DNA of 64,000 nt from Morinoia aosen (GCA_030386875.1 CM059556.1:38666964-38730963), one strand, 5' to 3'; shown: positions 22,758-33,654, counted from the stretch's first letter. Notes: generated from the sequence alone by a model not told the origin. Made by a program: numbers and translations.

Positions 22758-22954
22758 AGCAGGTTGCAGGCCTCCATGCGTTACATTTTGCGTGTGGACA
22801 GCGTGCCTGCGTCCATTGGAGGACGAAGGCAACACTATTACTGGACGCAATGAATAGATGTCTCAAAAGACTCCCTTTTCAAAAGTTCTCGGAGACGACG
22901 CTGCCTGTCGGTCCTTTGAATGGCACACGGCGAGCGGGAGAGTGGGGGACGAGT
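22758..22954. other. Unassigned sequence
   Basis: Nothing recognised. Confidence 0.3.
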
Positions 22955-23290
22955 TTGTCCAACGTGAGACGACCGAGATTCTGCTCTTTTTGGAAAGGAG
23001 GAGGTGGTAGATAGGTGATCGGAAATACATCCGTGTTTAAAAGGAGGTAATAGAAAGACGAGAAAGAGGGAATAAAAGGGGATCAAAGATATACCCTTGT
23101 CGAAAAGAAGGTGATAGAAAGGTGATCGAAAATGCATGCTTGTCGAAAAGAAGGAGGTTATAAAGTGGAGATCGAAAAAACACGCTTGTTGAAAAGGAGG
23201 ATGTGATACAAAAGTGATCGAAAGTATAAGCTGGTTGAAAAAACAGAGGTGCTAGAAAGGTAATCGAGAATGCAGGAATGTCGTAAAGTA
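22955..23290. repeat. Degenerate 50-60-bp tandem repeat, about 6 copies
   Basis: Each unit combines TTGTCGAAAAGAAGGAGGT, GATAGAAAGGTGATCGAAAA and a TGCATGC-like block. The reverse-strand 99- and 113-codon frames are repeat-driven. Confidence 0.65.
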
Positions 23291-23779
23291 TAAAATAATT
23301 ATTTATTTTCAAAGCTCTGTATTGAAAATATGGAAAGTAGAGGGTTACATAAGACACTAGAGAATGCTCCGTTTTCAAAAAGTGAGAGAGAACGCAGTTT
23401 TCAGGAAGAGAGATATAACTTGTCCATAAGATATGGTATAAGTATTGTTTTTAAAACAACTGAGATAATGTATTAAATAAAGAAATGAAGAAAGCAAGGT
23501 CTCGGAGAAGTAGGCGTTCTGCTGTGGAATTAAATGGAGAAGCTATGTTCTTGTTGTTTCTTATGTGAAAAGTTTTCTGATCCAACGATTTTGAGAAAAA
23601 ACTTTTGCATTTCAGGGTTTTGTTTCAGAACATACTCATGCCTAATAGTTAACAGTTTCGTTTACGAGGAATATTTTCATCGTGGGTGCTATTAGGATGG
23701 AGATATTTGTTTGTTCGTCATTGACATCTGAAAGGAAATTTTAAGGAAAATATAGAATTCCGTCATTTTAGACGGACGT
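23291..23779. other. Unassigned sequence
   Basis: Nothing recognised. Confidence 0.3.
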
Positions 23780-23805
23780 GTACAATAGTATATACAATAT
23801 ATACA

Positions 23806-23855
<50 letters not shown>

Positions 23856-23975
23856 TAAATAATTTATTACTTATTAATAAATTGTTAAATAATAAATAAT
23901 TAATTAATAAATAATTAATTAATTATTCATTAATTATTAATAAATAATCAATTTATATATATATATACATAAATT
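23780..23975. repeat. AT microsatellite and AATTAATTATT-type low-complexity tract
   Basis: An uninterrupted (TA)n run of about 45 bp is followed by A/T-only repeats of AATAATTAATTAATAAAT type. Confidence 0.95.
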
Positions 23976-26284
23976 AAGTAAATTATTATGGTGTGCATTT
24001 CATTGCTTCCTAAAATGAAGCAATCCCCTTCGTCTCTTTTACGTAAATACATAATTCTGATAGTCTTGCTGGTCAATGTTGTGGCTTGTCAGTTGTCGGC
24101 GTCTACAGTCTGCTGTCCGTTATAACGACGCGAAGTTTACAACTCCACACACTGTATTGTCACCAGGATCTTTTCCAAACCTCGTTTACGAAGCAAATTT
24201 TTCAACATGTAGTGAAGAACCAATGTGACGCAACGAATCACGCCTGGTACATTTCCTCTAAAGCTTGGCGAAATTGGAATTTACGCGGCACGAAAGAAGC
24301 TTTGACCAAATACCTCGTCTCGCTGCGTCCTGTTTGCTTGTCAAAACCTTCTGAACTATGAGTCTTGACCAAAATTTTTCTGGGGTCTCCAAACTTTAAA
24401 TTACCCTCTTACTCCAGATGTAAACGCGGACGATTTTTGTACTTATCCGCAAACCTAATTAGTCGCAGTATATAATGACTTGAATCAAATATCACAATAG
24501 TTGAATTACTGGGACTAATTTTCGCCCATATAAATTGAAGTTTGCGTACGATGATGGCGTATAACTCGAGGATCGATTCTACAAGATGGCTTGCAAAAAA
24601 CAAAACCTAAAACCATAATTCCATATATTAATGTATTGAAGAAAAGTTTTGGAAATTTTTTGAATGATGTCAAGTTTTTGGTTCTTGGAATGAGGTTAAG
24701 TTTTGGTATCACTGATACACTATTGTTGAAAAGAAACATCTCAAAGCAATTCTTCAATTTCAACTGGCAATGAGAGCAGTGGTCCACTGCGTACAAGACT
24801 CATTTATTCACTCAGGTTTGTTAAGGATTGACTTTTTAAGAGAAATGTGTAGGAATTTTGGCTGGGACTGGAGTGGAGGTACGCGGCTGCGGTGCCTTAA
24901 TTCCCTGAGGCGTCGTCCGGACGCTTTACAAATTCAGACCGCCCCCTGGCCGCCGATCTCGCTAAAATATCACCCGTCTTGAACCAGCGAGAGTGACTGT
25001 TTTTTTTTTGGTAAAACTTAAAACCGTTTTTTGAATGATTTGAAAACGATGAAAAATGTCGCCGTCATGATGCAGGGAGAGTTTCATTGTTTTTAAATGG
25101 AATTTAATTTTGTTTTGTGTTTGAATCTCAGAAAATTATCAGTGTGCACTTATAACACACGAATTTTTTATTCAGCCAGGAAGAGAGAGCGAGACTCGGA
25201 TTACTCCCGCCGTATTTGGTTAAAACACAAAATTTGGATTGGCTCTGCTGCGTAAAGAGAACTAAAAAATACTTCGAGCGTCATTTGGTAACTTTTTAAA
25301 GTTTTTTTGCAATAGCTTGAAAGTTGAAAATATTTGCTCGTATGAGTAATTTTTAAAAATTTACTTAACACAACTATGGCAATGGAAGCTTTACTCCCTC
25401 CTCATTTTTGACAATTGAAAAGAGATGTGCTGTATGGGCCACTAGAAAAATCTTAGGTATTGTAGCTCAAAAATACCAGCAAGATAACATCAGTGAAAAA
25501 AAACCTGGTCCAATGGGATTGCCAAAACTGGTTCCGATTCGTCAAAAACCAATACATGTCATGGCTTTTAAAGTCATTTTATACTTCATGAGGCACTCAA
25601 AACCTCCAGAAACCCTAATTCAAACATATCTCAATTTTCTAAACAAAAAAATCCATTCACACGAATGAAAAATAGCGCATGTCCTCGCCATCTTAAAAAA
25701 CAAACAATATCCACTCAATTAGCCCATAATCGGTCATCAGAAAGCAAACTAGGGACATCTAAATTATAAAATAAATCATAAAATAAAAACCGTAAAATTT
25801 GATTCCAAAAATCTGACTCCATAGCCCTTGGAAATACTATTTCGTTCGACAAAAAGCTGAAAACTTGTTAGCAAAAACAAAATACAAGGCAACAGCTATC
25901 CCTCAACTCCTTGCATCATTTTTTAAAGATGGTAGTCGTTTCGGCTCTCCAAGCAGAATATTGTGCTTATCAGGATTGTCTAACAGCCTCTACTCAAGCA
26001 TCTTTGGAACACTTGTCGCCAGAACGAAAGCTCGAGCATGGATGGTAACAGCTAATGATTGATTCGGAACTTAACACTTCTGGTCTAACTCACTAAACAA
26101 AGAAAAAAAAACAGTTATTTTCAATCGAGTTAAAAAAATATCATTGGTTTTTAAAATATTTTAGCGTAAAGATCCTTATACACAACAACTATCCTCGAGC
26201 TATCCAGCAATCTATCAGACTGTATAACAGAGCAATCTAACAGCCCTGCAATCTACTAATTTATGAGACCGACAACCAAGTAAT
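23976..26284. other. Unassigned sequence
   Basis: No gene could be supported. Short frames at 24086-24361 (91 codons) and 25408-25668 (86 codons) have no recognisable domain. About 24870-24975 is G+C-rich relative to its surroundings. Confidence 0.3.
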
Positions 26285-26505
26285 TTAGCAAATCATCAAT
26301 CTTTCAGACCTGCAATCCAACAATCCATCAATTTAGCAATCCAACAAACCATCAACTCAGCAATCCAACAACCCATCAACTCAGCAATCCAACAAACCAT
26401 CAACTCAGCAATCCAACAAACCATCAACTCAGCAATCCAACAAACCATCAACTCAGCAAACCAACAAACCATCAATTCAGCAATCCAACAATTCAGCTCG
26501 TTCCA
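26285..26505. repeat. 24-bp minisatellite, about 8 copies
   Basis: AATCCAACAAACCATCAACT followed by CAGC. The reverse-strand frame encoding a WIAELMVC repeat is repeat-driven because 24 is a multiple of 3. Confidence 0.9.
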
Positions 26506-26610
26506 GCAGATCTCCCGCACCTGTTCAATATCTTCATCACGCCAGATGACCCATAAATAAAAGAAGTTTCCTCATGACGAGATGCTACGCCACAGAACCA
26601 GTGAATAGGT

Positions 26611-26815
26611 AAAATAAAAAGTTCCCTCTACGCCATAGAACGCAGCCCTCAATGATCAACGAAGTGTCCCCAAACAAGACGGAGCGTAATCGAGTTGCCT
26701 GTGAACTGAAACCTGGAGCTTCAACTTCGTGGCGTTGTACAGTGCTCGGGATGGGGAGAGCAAGCTTCGTTACCAACGTCGAGCAAGCTGTGCCGGTGTC
26801 GCAGAAATTCAGGTA
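26611..26815 (+). other. Candidate short coding exon ending at a splice donor (weak)
   Basis: A plus-strand frame is open from a stop near 26608. An ATG near 26653 would begin MINEVSPNKT and continue for about 54 codons to QKFR, ending exactly where the sequence reads TTCAG|GTAAGG, a strong 5' splice site; the next codon is TAA. No family is recognised. The donor then repeats as a tandem array. An overlapping reverse-strand 63-codon frame is equally open, so coding status is uncertain. Confidence 0.2.
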
Positions 26816-27066
26816 AGGTTGTCGTAAAAATTCAGGTAAGGTTGTCGTAAAAATTCAGGTAAGGTTGTGGTAAAAATTTTGGTAAGGTTGCCTGCCGCAA
26901 AAATTCAGGTAAGGCTGCCTGCCGCAAAAATTCAGGTAAGGTTGCCACAAAAATTCAGGTAAGGTTGCTGCAAAATTCAGGTAAGGCTGTCGCAAAAATT
27001 CAGGTAAGGTTGCCGCAAAAATTCAGGTAAGGTTGCCGCAAAAATTCAGGTAAGGTTGCCGCAAAA
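26795..27066 (+). repeat. 22-27-bp tandem repeat containing a near-consensus 5' splice donor, 11 copies
   Basis: AAAAATTCAGGTAAGGTTGC is the core of the unit. Ten units contain CAGGTAAGG and one has TTGGTAAGG. Unit length varies by small insertions (TGCCTGCCGC versus TGCCGC). Confidence 0.9.
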
Positions 27067-27587
27067 CAAGTAAAATACTACAGCAAACAAATGCAACAAA
27101 ATTGAACTGCGCAGGGGATTTTGTTTTACTTGTATTTTTTTCACACTAATTTTTATTGAAAAAGTGTGACTTAATCCTGTGAATTAGTCATGATTTGGGA
27201 ACGCTTTGAATGCGACGAACAAAATAAAAATTTGAACACGGCGTTATTCAAATTGTCGTTTCCATTAATCGGATGCGTTGATTTGCATGAAAAAAAATAA
27301 TTTTTGGCTAAAGAAACCTTCTCTTGACACACATCACACGAAGAACTTTCAACTGCTGTGAAATTAAACAGAGTAAAGTTAAATTATTACGCAAAAAGAA
27401 CTATTTTAGAGTTAACACACCGGTATTCTGTCAAGCACTGCTCACAAATAATTTACGGAGAACGTGAGGCACTGCAGTAAAAATTTCAACTACTGCAGCA
27501 AAAATTTTTACTACTGTGAGGTTGAGCAGAGTGAAGAAAAATTCTTTGATATGAAGAACTGTTTCAGTCAAGATTTTATATTTTTGG
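27067..27587. other. Unassigned sequence
   Basis: AT-rich; nothing recognised. Confidence 0.3.
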
Positions 27588-28838
27588 CAAATGTTGAGCG
27601 TTGGGTGGTCATCGATTTGGTAAATCTGAAGGATATTTCAGTTGTCGATTTTCCACTTTTTGATGCCTGAACCTAATTAATTGAATCAAAATATACAAGT
27701 TTTCTTCCATGCACTTTCCGTCTCAAATGAGTATTTTACGATTTATAGCGGTAAGTTTAGTTTCGTCTTTGATGACGAATGCGCTCGAATAAACAGCTAA
27801 CCTTACTCATCGATTTTCGAATTTTTGTTGCTTGAATCATGGTAATAACATCGAAATAAACAACTTTTCTTCTATACACTTTTTTCGACAAATGAGTATT
27901 TAACGAGGTATAGCGGTAGGTTTGGTTTCGTCTTTGATGACGATCGCGCTGGAAGCGAGTGCGCATTGCAGTGTTGCTGTCCGACGTGCTCCTTGAATAA
28001 CTTGCCGCTTCAAACACTGGAGTTGCGGTAAGTCATTTACCGCTATAACTAATAAAATACTCATTTGAGACGGAAAGTACATAGAAGAAAACTTGTTTAT
28101 TTTGATCTAATTAACTATGCTATGGCATCGAAATTTACAAAATCGATAACTGACATATCCTTCAGATTTACCTTTATTAGTTATAGCAGTAAATGACTTA
28201 CCGCAACTCCAGTCTTTGAAGCGGAAAGAAATTCTTTGATCGAGTTGTATGGTAATACTGCAATGGCGTCTCGCTTCCAGCGCTCTGTCTTGAAAGACGA
28301 AACCAAACCTACCGCTATACCTCGTTAAATACTCATTTGACGAAAAAAGTGTATGGAATAAAAGTTGTTTATTTCGATGTTATTACCATGTTTCAAGCAA
28401 CAAAAATTCGAAAATCGATGAGTAGCTGTTTATTCGAGCGCATTCGTCATCAATGACGAAACTAAACTTACCGCTATAAATCGTAAAATACTCATTTGAG
28501 ACGAAAAAAGAATAGAAGAAAACTTGTTTATTTTGATTCAAATAATTAGGTTCAGGCACCAAAAAGTGGAAAATCGACAACTGTCATCTCCTTCAGATTT
28601 ACCCTAATAAAATACTCATTTGAGACGGAAAGTGCATAGAAGAAAACTTGTTTATTTCGATCTAATTAACTATGCTAAGGCATCGAAATTTACAAAATCG
28701 ATAACTGTCATCTCCTTCAGATTTACCCTAATTTCCGACGGAAAGTGCATAGGAGAAAACTTATTTATTTCGGTCTAATTAACTATGTTTCAGCACCGAA
28801 AAATCGAAAATCGATGACCACTCAACGCTCAACATTTA
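27588..28838. mobile_element. Large palindromic TIR/fold-back element, family A copy 3
   Basis: The outer ends match in inverted orientation: GGCAAATGTTGAGCGTTGGG on the left and CCACTCAACGCTCAACATTT plus ACC on the right. Inside lies a giant inverted repeat: arm 27619-28056 pairs with arm 28173-28603, running through all shared modules in mirror order (GGTAAATCTGAAGGA at the edge; TACCGCTATA and ATACTCATTTGA inside). The 116-bp centre and the 28604-28838 tail are further copies of the edge module, so the element appears to have grown by internal duplication. It has no coding capacity. Confidence 0.75.
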
Positions 28839-28882
28839 CCATATTTGAAAGAAATGGAGAAGAAGTACTTTAAAAACATTTA

Positions 28883-28918
28883 CTCAGAACGTTTCGAGCC
28901 TAAGCTCATTCTCAACAA
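28883..28918 (-). ncRNA. Possible hammerhead-ribozyme-like motif in the left arm (weak)
   Basis: Read on the minus strand, a GAGC-TTAG-GCTC hairpin is followed at once by GAAAC, the arrangement of hammerhead stem II and its GAAA box. The preceding bases are GAGAATGA rather than the canonical CTGATGA, and the outer stems are not obvious. Hammerhead motifs are known in Penelope-like terminal repeats, so a decayed or variant ribozyme is plausible. Confidence 0.3.
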
Positions 28919-29019
28919 AAAGTCTGCAAATAATATAATAAACAAGTTAGTACACCCAAAAATTACAGAAGCGCAGAATATAATCACAATAAAAACAAAC
29001 AAACAAAAATAATAATAAT

Positions 29020-31029
29020 TTATCGGTTGACTATTTTCAGAGGGTATGCACTCTGCATTTCGTTGAGGGAAGGTTTAAGTTTATGAATGAATAATGACTC
29101 TAAAATACGTAGGTCTAAGCTGGCGGTACAAGTATCTAATATTTTAAATTTGCTAATGTCAATTATCTGTTCACAGGAATTATTACTACAATGTTGTCTG
29201 ATGCTAGAATGACTAGGAGAGGTAAGCAAGCGACCTGTTCGATGACTCCGACCTGCATGTTCAGCAACCCTGACGTAAAGTGCTCGGTGGGTGGAACCCA
29301 CATACTGCGATGCGCAATGCGCACAACTGAAATTATAGACGAGGGAAGATCGCATGCCGGTCGGGAGCACATCTTTAAATCTAAAAAATGATCCAATGGT
29401 ACGCTTGTTCACTAAAATAACACGAAAAGAAATGTCTGGGAAAAATTTAGTCACTAGCATTAAAAGATCTTTTCTCAACTTTTCCGATTGATATCCAAAA
29501 TATGGCAACACACAATAACTATAGTTTAGAGCTTGAAGACGAGATTTCGGAATAAATTTACTGTTCAGGAATTTATTAACGGCACGAAAAATAACAGAAC
29601 GTGGATAACCATTAGCTGTAAAATAAGACTGCAAAAAAGTAAATTCCTTATGGAGGTCAGTGTAATTTGAACAAATATTATAGGCACGAGTAATAAGGGT
29701 GGAGATGCTATTCAGTTTGAATCTCTTGCAACAGAAACTAAAGTAACTTAGACCTAACCCGGAGAATGTTTGTTTTCTGTAGACCGAGGATATGAATTTA
29801 TTACCCGATCGGTGAACATTGACATCAAGATAATTTAATTGGCCATTATTTTCCAGATCTAAAGTGAATTTGATATTGGGATGCCTGGAATTGAAATATT
29901 GAAGAAAGGAATGGGCATCACATTTGTTTTTGAAAAGAACAAAAGTATCATCAATATAGCGCCTATAGAAAACTGGTTTGAATGAAGTTGGACATTGATT
30001 TAACCATTTCTGTTCGTGGTGACACATGAAAATGTTGGCGAAAGTAGGGCCTAATGGGAGACCCATACCCAACCCTTCTATTTGTTTATATATACGACCA
30101 TTGAAAATAAAGAAAGAATTTCGCACACATAGTTCTAAGAGAGACCTAAAATAATTGTTTGTTAAACCTATAACTGAAGATGACGGAACAGAAAACAGAG
30201 AATTTATGCAAATATCAATGGTTTCGTCAAGAGGTACATTGGTAAAAAGATTCTCAACGTCAAGGGAAGCCATAAAATACTTATCAGCGTCAGGTTGACT
30301 AGATATAGTTTGTACAAAGTCATGAGAATTTTGAACAGTGAAATCATTTAGAGTTAAATGGCTAAGCAACGGAACTAAAAATTTTGACACATTGTAGGTA
30401 GCACAATTATAAGCGGCGAAAATCGGTCTGAATGGTAACGCAGTTGCGAAGTTAGGTTTATGAATTTTTGGTAATCCATAGAGAATACCTGGGCCAGTGC
30501 CTGAACAAATTAGTTTCTTATAAATGTCTTCTTGCAATAAATTTAAATTTTTGAGTTTGCGCAAAAAGTTGTTCACCTTATCTTCTATTTTCAAAGAGTA
30601 TTTTTGCATTGGCTCAGCAATTGGGAGGAATTTACTCGTATCAGAAATAATTGATTGCATGCGCTCAATATAACTAGTTTTGTTCAGAATTACGACGGCA
30701 CGGCCTTTGTCAGGTTTTGTTACAATTACATTCGGATTGGATGATAGTTGTTTCAGCTCTGAAATGTCGGTCTTCAAAAATATTGGCGAGAAAATTTTGA
30801 AAGGTTTGAAGCCATAAAAGTATTTGAATGAGAGCGATTGCAATTGTTCAGTGAAGTCAATAATTTTAGTCTGGTTAGGAAATTTGTGCTGCATTGCTAA
30901 CGCCAATTTTTCAAAATTAAGGAAGTACTTATAAAAATTGATCTTGTAAACGGGTAGGCAAAAATCTAGACCAAATGCCAATAAGAATTTGAGACGATTG
31001 CTTAACGGAAAAGAACTATAATTATGCAC
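29020..31029 (-). CDS. Penelope-like reverse transcriptase with GIY-YIG endonuclease
   Basis: About 669 codons, open throughout. Family blocks in order: VTKPDKGRAVVIL (about residue 103), YGLPKIHKP (about 185), motif A MASLDVENLFTNVP (about 255), motif B GMGLPLGPTFANIF, motif C YIDD (358-361, catalytic), then LNYLDVNVHR. The C-terminus carries a GIY-YIG nuclease: CAHCASQYVGSTHRALYVR (about 567-585) with the YVG block, conserved Arg, and a downstream LESLFIHKLKPSLN with the likely catalytic Glu. This RT-nuclease pairing is diagnostic of the family; the nuclease is thought to nick the target to prime reverse transcription. No ATG lies upstream of the conserved N-terminal part: the frame continues into the inverted arm to a TGA, and the first ATG is at about residue 46. 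The N-terminus is therefore probably truncated, which may leave this copy unable to make full-length protein. Confidence 0.9.
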   Translation of the reverse strand: MHNYSSFPLSNRLKFLLAFGLDFCLPVYKINFYKYFLNFEKLALAMQHKFPNQTKIIDFTEQLQSLSFKYFYGFKPFKIFSPIFLKTDISELKQLSSNPNVIVTKPDKGRAVVILNKTSYIERMQSIISDTSKFLPIAEPMQKYSLKIEDKVNNFLRKLKNLNLLQEDIYKKLICSGTGPGILYGLPKIHKPNFATALPFRPIFAAYNCATYNVSKFLVPLLSHLTLNDFTVQNSHDFVQTISSQPDADKYFMASLDVENLFTNVPLDETIDICINSLFSVPSSSVIGLTNNYFRSLLELCVRNSFFIFNGRIYKQIEGLGMGLPLGPTFANIFMCHHEQKWLNQCPTSFKPVFYRRYIDDTFVLFKNKCDAHSFLQYFNSRHPNIKFTLDLENNGQLNYLDVNVHRSGNKFISSVYRKQTFSGLGLSYFSFCCKRFKLNSISTLITRAYNICSNYTDLHKEFTFLQSYFTANGYPRSVIFRAVNKFLNSKFIPKSRLQALNYSYCVLPYFGYQSEKLRKDLLMLVTKFFPDISFRVILVNKRTIGSFFRFKDVLPTGMRSSLVYNFSCAHCASQYVGSTHRALYVRVAEHAGRSHRTGRLLTSPSHSSIRQHCSNNSCEQIIDISKFKILDTCTASLDLRILESLFIHKLKPSLNEMQSAYPLKIVNR

Positions 31030-31358
31030 AACTTTGTTTGGTCGCTTGCTTACCTCTCCTAGTCATTCTAGCATCAGACAACATTGTAGTAATAATTCCT
31101 GTGAACAGATAATTGACATTAGCAAATTTAAAATATTAGATACTTGTACCGCCAGCTTAGACCTACGTATTTTAGAGTCATTATTCATTCATAAACTTAA
31201 ACCTTCCCTCAACGAAATGCAGAGTGCATACCCTCTGAAAATAGTCAACCGATAAATTATTATTATTTTTGTTTGTTTGTTTTTATTGTGATTATATTCT
31301 GCGCTTCTGTAATTTTTGGGTGTACTAACTTGTTTATTATATTATTTGCAGACTTTTT

Positions 31359-31394
31359 GTTGAGAATGAGCTTAGGCTCGAAACGTTCTGAGTA
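31359..31394 (+). ncRNA. Possible hammerhead-ribozyme-like motif in the right arm (weak)
   Basis: The inverted counterpart of the motif at 28883-28918, identical in sequence on the plus strand (GAGCTTAGGCTCGAAACG). The same reservations apply. Confidence 0.3.
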
Positions 31395-31589
31395 AATGTT
31401 TTTAAAGTACTTCTTCTCCATTTCTTTCATTGTGAATTTGCTTCGCAAAATCGATTTTCCTTTACCATATTTTTTTTGTACTATACACAAATGATACCTA
31501 GAGACCGTGAACCACACAAAATATAAAGTTTAAAATTCTTTTATAAGTGAAGCTATTTCCGAGTCAAGGTAATGATGTTTTCTTGAACA

Positions 31590-31855
31590 TTACCTACAAA
31601 GAACACACAGAGAACATGAAGCGCTGAAATAAAAATGTTTTCAGAACTCCACAACCCTTCAGAGTCAAGATATTTATATTCTATTAAGCACTACACACAA
31701 ACAACGCATAGAAAACATGAAGCACTGCCATAGAAATCTCCTCGGAACTCTGCAGCCTTTCAGAGTCAAGATACTTATATTCTATGCAGCACTACACACC
31801 CAAACAGCGCACAGAAAACATGAAGCGCTGCAATAGAAATCTCCTCGGAGCGCCC
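31590..31855. repeat. About 100-bp tandem repeat, nearly 3 copies
   Basis: AGAAAACATGAAGCGCTG, CTCCTCGGAACTC and CAGAGTCAAGATACTTATAT recur in order; the later copies are more alike than the first. Confidence 0.8.
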
Positions 31856-32951
31856 CAGAGAGAGATGGCTCCCATCCCCTGGCGATCCCATCTCCCTCGG
31901 ACAAAAGAATCAAGAGGTCAGCTGATCGAGTCCTTTATTTATCTTCAGGGCTTTAACGACGTTAGCCCGGAAAGTCGCTTCGATAGAGACGAAATCGACC
32001 TTTAACAGAAGTAGTTCAACATTGATAGAAACCGAACAACACTGAATTTATACCCATAAAACTTCAAGGATTTTCAATCAGCTCATCGAATGTACTGTAT
32101 TTTTGAACTGGACTTGTTCTTTGGATAATGGTTTCGCTCACATTGTGTTTCAGCTTTCATTGCTTCTCAAAGCTCCCCTAAATTTTCTGTTCTTGAAACT
32201 AAACACGTCGAACAACGTTTTAGAAATATTGAGTTAAAAGATCCGATTGCAGTGCAGTAATGTGAAGGTCATCGAAGAGATTTGTCATTATCTCCAGATA
32301 AGAAATTAGATTATAAGTGTGACCATCTCCTGCGAATTTTATATTTTCAAAAATAGATATTTTTACTTTTTGATTATCTTTTCTACAAAATGGCACGATC
32401 ACCAGGAATGTAGTACGAGCATTCACAAGTGAACTTTAGAAGTATCATGAAGGACATAAAAAAAGTTCAAGAGTGAACATTTTATTATAAACAGCGAGCA
32501 TTAGTAGGAACCATCTCTACCCGCTCCGCATGTAGCGCATCTGCTAAAGAGACATAGCCTCTCTGCAGTTTCTGGCCTTCTGCTCAGCATTATGCAGAGG
32601 CAGTCATTTTATATTGGCTTGTTTTTCATGAGACGTCTAATGTGCTGCAGCATTGTATGTTTTCTCACCCCAAACGTTAAGAAATCTCGTCCATTTCACG
32701 TTTCATTTTGCTGTACTTTGCCTAGTTTGTTTATTGTCCGTTTTGAATGAACTTTTCGTTATTATTTCTATATTTTTCAGGCCATGTAAAGTTTGTTACA
32801 TTGCTGTAACCGCATATCGTTTGGCACATGATTTTTTTTATCAACAAATAGCGTGATTGCAGCAAGGTCATAAAATCATCTTTATAATCTAGAGATAATT
32901 TGCCGAAGCCATGTTAATATCAGTCAACGTACTGTCACCATTACTCTGTCA
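31856..32951. other. Unassigned sequence
   Basis: No gene supported. Short frames at 32220 and 32653 have no recognisable content. Confidence 0.3.
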
Positions 32952-32959
32952 GTAAGCAT

Positions 32960-33227
32960 CACGGTAGAGGTAACAAGGTAGGGTCATTTCTATGGGAAAA
33001 AATACACCTCTTGTTCGGCTAGCCAATAGGATGGCTTTATTTCACACAAACTTTATGACGTCACCAAAACGCAATGTCGTTAGGCCAATAGCGGAGCCAG
33101 ATTTGGGGGTAGCAGTGATGCCAGATGCTATATGAGCGCTGCTATTTGTTCGTTGCCGTGACGTCAGCAAAACCACACCGTCAACGAAAAAAAGACTGGT
33201 TTGAACCTACCTTATTTCCTTACCGTG
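32960..33227. mobile_element. MITE family D, copy 1, with 8-bp target duplication
   Basis: A 268-bp element with inverted ends (CACGGTAGAGGTAACAAGGT and ACCTTATTTCCTTACCGTG), flanked by a perfect 8-bp duplication GTAAGCAT (32952-32959 and 33228-33235). A second copy lies at 48549-48845. An 8-bp duplication is typical of hAT-type and a few other DNA transposons, but the terminal bases do not settle the superfamily. The interior carries two TGACGTCA palindromes. There is no coding capacity. Confidence 0.9.
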
Positions 33228-33235
33228 GTAAGCAT

Positions 33236-33654
33236 CTCTACGCGTTGAATAGTTGCCCGTCTATGAATGAAGGCTTCCGGAGCTCCCTTGGATTTCCGTG
33301 CCTGTGCTTTACTTTCTGAGTATTGTGCTCATAATGCTGCTGAGCTTGCATAGTTCAACATGTGGGTTAGTAAAGGGCGTCTAGCTTTCTTATCGTCGCT
33401 TCAAGCAGCGTGTGTAGATGTTTTACAACTGATGCTCGCAGATCGAGGCAACCTAATATTCACTTATTAACTTCTTTGGTGACCTCCATAGTGAAGTTTA
33501 ATTTTGAATAAAAATTTTACTCAGGCACTGCTCAACAGCTCCAGGGTTAGAAAAACGCAGTTTTGTTGCGTGTGCGTTAATGGGCTTCATGTGGTGAATG
33601 AGCATTCGTTCATGGTCTACATTTCAACTTTCTACCTGAATGCAAAAGGTTGTA
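33236..33654. other. Unassigned sequence
   Basis: Nothing recognised. Confidence 0.3.

Larger units (their letters stand above)
28846..31429 (-). mobile_element. Penelope-like retroelement with inverted terminal arms
   Basis: A single long minus-strand frame (RT plus GIY-YIG) is flanked by 389-bp arms, 28846-29234 and 31041-31429, that are inverted copies with no difference that I could see. The left arm contains the last 72 codons and the 3' UTR; the right arm is a reversed copy of the same piece abutting the truncated 5' end of the frame. Inverted or direct terminal repeats of this kind (pLTRs) are known for Penelope-like elements. Identical arms and an intact frame imply recent insertion. 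It starts only 7 bp after the end of fold-back copy 3. Confidence 0.92.

Noticed and set aside
24086-25668. Short frames as exons of a host gene
   Set aside because: No domain, no consistent splice sites and no codon pattern distinguishable from chance.
31034-31255. Separate small gene with GIY-YIG-like C-terminus on the plus strand
   Set aside because: It is the inverted terminal arm of the Penelope-like element, an exact copy of the end of the minus-strand frame.
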